DNA from: Chloroflexota bacterium
GTDB taxonomy: Bacteria; Chloroflexota; Anaerolineae; Promineifilales; Promineifilaceae
DNA: 64,000 nucleotides
Assembly: GCA_014584575.1 (NCBI GenBank)
Contig: JACTMP010000027.1
Coordinates: 1-64,000 of the forward strand
Direction: 5' to 3'
Within the stretch, counting starts at the first letter, position 1. Each line of letters starts with the position of its first letter. Positions 62,057 through 64,000 of this stretch are shown here, one piece after another. A program made the position numbers and the translations under genes. The notes under the pieces were generated by a model that saw nothing but the letters and a program-made list of their open reading frames with translations, was not told the origin of the DNA and made no database searches.

Positions 62057-63712
62057 ATGGCAAATATAGAACCCCTATCAACTGTAGACGCAGCCTGGCT
62101 GCGTATGGAAGACCCCACCAATTTGATGATGGTGTCGGGCATTATAACGTTTAAGGAGCCGGTGGAATACGGCCGTATACGTGAGGTCATTGGGCGAAGG
62201 CTGCTGCAATTTGATCGTTTCCGCAAACGTGTAGTGCAGTCTCGTGTGCCGCTGGCCCCGGCTTATTGGGAATTTGACCCCCACTTTAATCTGGATGCCC
62301 ATTTGCATCGGGTGGCGCTGCCGGAGCCGGGCGACAAAGCCGCGTTGCAGGAAATGGTCAGCCATTTGATGAGTATGCCGTTGGATTTCACCAAGCCGCT
62401 GTGGATGGCGCATGTAATTGAGAACTATGAGGGGGGCACGGCCGTTTGTGTGCGGCTGCACCATTGTATTGCCGATGGTATGGCATTGGTTTATGTGCTG
62501 CTCTCGCTGACGGATTTGTCGCCCGATGCCAAAGTGGGCAGCAATGACAAAATCAAACAGCCGCGCTCACGCCGGGGATTGTTAGGCGGCGGCATTACCT
62601 CCATCCTCAAACAAACCTCGGTGGCCACGGGCACGGCGCGCAGCCTGACCAGACGGGCGCTGCATGAAGGCCGCACCACGCTCACCCGCCCTACACGGGC
62701 GGTGGAGATCGCCCAATGGGGCGGGGATAATGTACTGGCGGCGGGCCGCCTGTTCTTGCGTTCCCATGATCCTGATACCTCTTTTAAGGGCAAATTGGGC
62801 ACCCAAAAACGGGCCGCCTGGTCACGGCAGTTGTCCATGAAGGACGTGAAAAAGATCAAAAATGCCACCGGCGGCACAGTGAATGACGTGTTGGTGGCGG
62901 CCATGACCGGCGGGCTGCGGCGGTATTTGTTGGCGCGTGGGGAGGATGTGCGTGGGCTGAGTTTCCGCGCCGCCGTGCCCATTAACCTGCGCCAGCCGGA
63001 CGAAATGGGCACCCTGGGCAATAAATTCGGCCTGCTCTTTTTGGATTTGCCCGTTGGTATTGCCGACCCGCTGGATCGGCTGAACGAAGTCCACAAACGA
63101 ATGGAAGAGCTGAAAACTTCCAAAGAAGGTCCGGTAGGGCTGGCCGTATTAGGCACAATGGGTGTTGTGCCCCAGGAATTGCATGGGACGTTGATAGAGA
63201 TATTTGGGAAAAAGCTCACGGCCGTGATGACCAACGTGCCCGGCCCGCCTATGCCATTGTATATGGGTGGGCGTCGCATCCATGAACTGATGTTTTGGGT
63301 GCCGCAGTCGGGCCGCCTGGGGTTAGGCATTAGCATCATCAGCTATGCCGGTAAGGTGCAGCTGGGTGTGGCCACAGACGCCGGCTTAGTGCCCAACCCG
63401 GACGCCATCATTGAAGGTTTTTACCAGGAATTTGATGATCTGCTGGCATTGGCGGCGGAGGCGGAAGCCATTATGCAGCAGACCCCATTACCTGTGGCGG
63501 CGGTGGAAACGGCCGTTACCTTCAGCCCCAATGGCGATTTGCAGCACATCAATGGCATTGGCCCCACCTATGCCGCTCGCCTGCAAGAGGCCGGTATTGT
63601 GACCAAAGAACAACTGATGGTGCTGCCTTCGGAAAAACTGGCAGAGATATTAGACACTTCTCTGTCACGCGCCGAAAGCATTCTGGCCGAGGCCCAAAAA
63701 GCAGCAGGGTAA
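62057..63712 (+). CDS. Wax ester synthase/acyl-CoA:diacylglycerol acyltransferase with C-terminal HhH domain
   Basis: A 551-residue WS/DGAT family enzyme that esterifies fatty alcohols or diacylglycerol with acyl-CoA for storage lipid. The active-site HHxxxDG motif is LHHCIADGMALVYVLL (about residue 135). The C-terminal WES half includes NDVLVAAMTGGLRRYL and TNVPGPPMPLYMGG. After about residue 485 comes an extra helix-hairpin-helix module resembling DUF4332: HINGIGPTYAARLQEAGI, then LAEILDTSLSRAESILAEA. That fusion is unusual. GGAGGGT precedes the ATG. Confidence 0.9.
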   Translation: MANIEPLSTVDAAWLRMEDPTNLMMVSGIITFKEPVEYGRIREVIGRRLLQFDRFRKRVVQSRVPLAPAYWEFDPHFNLDAHLHRVALPEPGDKAALQEMVSHLMSMPLDFTKPLWMAHVIENYEGGTAVCVRLHHCIADGMALVYVLLSLTDLSPDAKVGSNDKIKQPRSRRGLLGGGITSILKQTSVATGTARSLTRRALHEGRTTLTRPTRAVEIAQWGGDNVLAAGRLFLRSHDPDTSFKGKLGTQKRAAWSRQLSMKDVKKIKNATGGTVNDVLVAAMTGGLRRYLLARGEDVRGLSFRAAVPINLRQPDEMGTLGNKFGLLFLDLPVGIADPLDRLNEVHKRMEELKTSKEGPVGLAVLGTMGVVPQELHGTLIEIFGKKLTAVMTNVPGPPMPLYMGGRRIHELMFWVPQSGRLGLGISIISYAGKVQLGVATDAGLVPNPDAIIEGFYQEFDDLLALAAEAEAIMQQTPLPVAAVETAVTFSPNGDLQHINGIGPTYAARLQEAGIVTKEQLMVLPSEKLAEILDTSLSRAESILAEAQKAAG

Positions 63713-63745
63713 CGGGTGGCAGGTATTACCTGCCACCCGTTACCC
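63707..63745. repeat. Perfect 19-bp-arm palindrome starting at a stop codon
   Basis: GGGTAACGGGTGGCAGGTA and its exact complement around a single T. The TAA stop of the wax ester synthase gene lies inside the left arm. Confidence 0.92.
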
Positions 63746-63749
63746 TACA

Positions 63750-63778
63750 TTGCGACGGCCGTACCTTTATGTTAGAAT
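63750..63778 (+). promoter_or_regulatory. Promoter of the cyclic nucleotide-binding protein gene
   Basis: TTGCGA (63750-63755) and TAGAAT (63773-63778) with a 17-bp spacer. The ACGGCCGT octamer overlaps the -35/spacer boundary. Confidence 0.7.
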
Positions 63779-63814
63779 CGCCCCAGTTCAGACCTTGAGA
63801 AGTGAGGGTTTTTT

Positions 63815-64000
63815 ATGCAACAAAGTATTGCCGCCATCCTGTCCGTTACCGAAATTTTTGACAATCTGACCACAACCCAACTGGAACTGGTGGCCTCCAT
63901 TTGTGAAATGGCCTCCTACAACCAGGGGGATGTCTTGTTGCAAGAAAACGAAAGCACCACAGAGTTGTATGTCATTGCCAGGGGCGGCGTCGAAATTTTA
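63815..64000 (+). CDS. Cyclic nucleotide-binding domain protein, partial at right edge
   Basis: Sixty-two residues are visible before the window ends. They read MQQSIAAILSVTEIFDNLTT, then LELVASICEMASYNQGDVLL and NESTTELYVIARGGVEIL: the opening of a CAP/CRP-type cyclic-nucleotide-binding beta-roll. Whether an HTH follows (Crp-like regulator) or another effector cannot be seen. GAGGG lies about 7 bases before the ATG. Confidence 0.85.
   Translation, partial: MQQSIAAILSVTEIFDNLTTTQLELVASICEMASYNQGDVLLQENESTTELYVIARGGVEIL

Overview
The window looks like a chromosomal segment of a Chloroflexota bacterium (Anaerolineae-like). The reasons are a form II molybdenum hydroxylase (cox-type) cluster, PadR/HAAS and DUF4349 membrane genes, Pro/Thr-rich lipoproteins, an FMN-riboswitch-controlled NMT1-type ABC transporter of the kind known from Chloroflexus, and a moderately high GC content. 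The phylum is an inference; there is no rRNA here to fix it.

Layout. 1-770: a remnant of an Rhs gene and a toxin/DUF2283 pair whose toxin is frameshifted. 913-5517 (minus): coxG-coxS-coxL-coxM, a membrane-anchored molybdopterin hydroxylase. 5646-7980 (minus): a polyhydroxyalkanoate granule block (DUF1997, PhaR-type regulator, two phasin-like proteins) with matching palindromic operators. 8172-11479 (minus): aspS, a TPR protein and a double-HTH regulator. 11641-15991 (plus): PLP aminotransferase, pyrE, and an acyl-CoA synthetase fused to an acetyltransferase. 16005-18119 (minus): xseA, a Tag-like glycosylase and three tRNA genes. 18335-26794 (plus): FAD oxidase, large sensor kinase, ABC-F ATPase, a two-helix membrane protein and an alpha-oxoamine synthase. 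26828-27527: a decayed antitoxin/HNH pair. 27538-30708 (minus): NYN nuclease and PcrA helicase. 30902-35785: MFS and GNAT proteins, PspC, PadR/HAAS, DUF4349. 35814-38820 (minus): probable riboflavin ABC importer under an FMN riboswitch. 39023-50113: RidA, DUF2877, TetR/P450, SGNH lipoprotein, aldo/keto reductase, SelB, coiled-coil protein, lipoprotein, and a decayed retropepsin-like pair. 50249-54839 (minus): MarR regulator and a heterodimeric ABC exporter with one degenerate ATP site. 55156-64000 (plus): class B PBP, HD hydrolase, ParB-like/UspA protein, histidine phosphatase, FtsJ-type methyltransferase, wax ester synthase with a C-terminal HhH domain, and the start of a cyclic-nucleotide-binding protein.

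Two sequence systems lie over all of this. First, the palindromic octamer ACGGCCGT occurs about 130 times by eye count (about one per 490 bp; 1-2 expected from base composition), in genes, promoter spacers and terminators: a highly iterated palindrome. Second, most gene junctions carry a long palindrome whose arms are built from a short phrase repeated with small variations. At least five phrase vocabularies are present (GGTAATCGG, GAGATTGGA, GTGTCAAG, TAATTGGG, CAATTGACAATTG), plus one-off perfect palindromes. They tend to begin at stop codons. Nine genes directly downstream of one lack a Shine-Dalgarno sequence. One element fills the variable stem of the FMN riboswitch, and one 20-bp-arm palindrome of the same architecture sits in frame inside a coding sequence. 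This palindromic phrase system is the best candidate for something undescribed.

Co-operating genes: the cox block is one operon; PhaR probably regulates itself and the phasins; permease, binding protein and ATPase form one importer; MarR probably controls the exporter pair; TetR probably controls the P450; three small toxin-type modules have all lost or damaged the effector.
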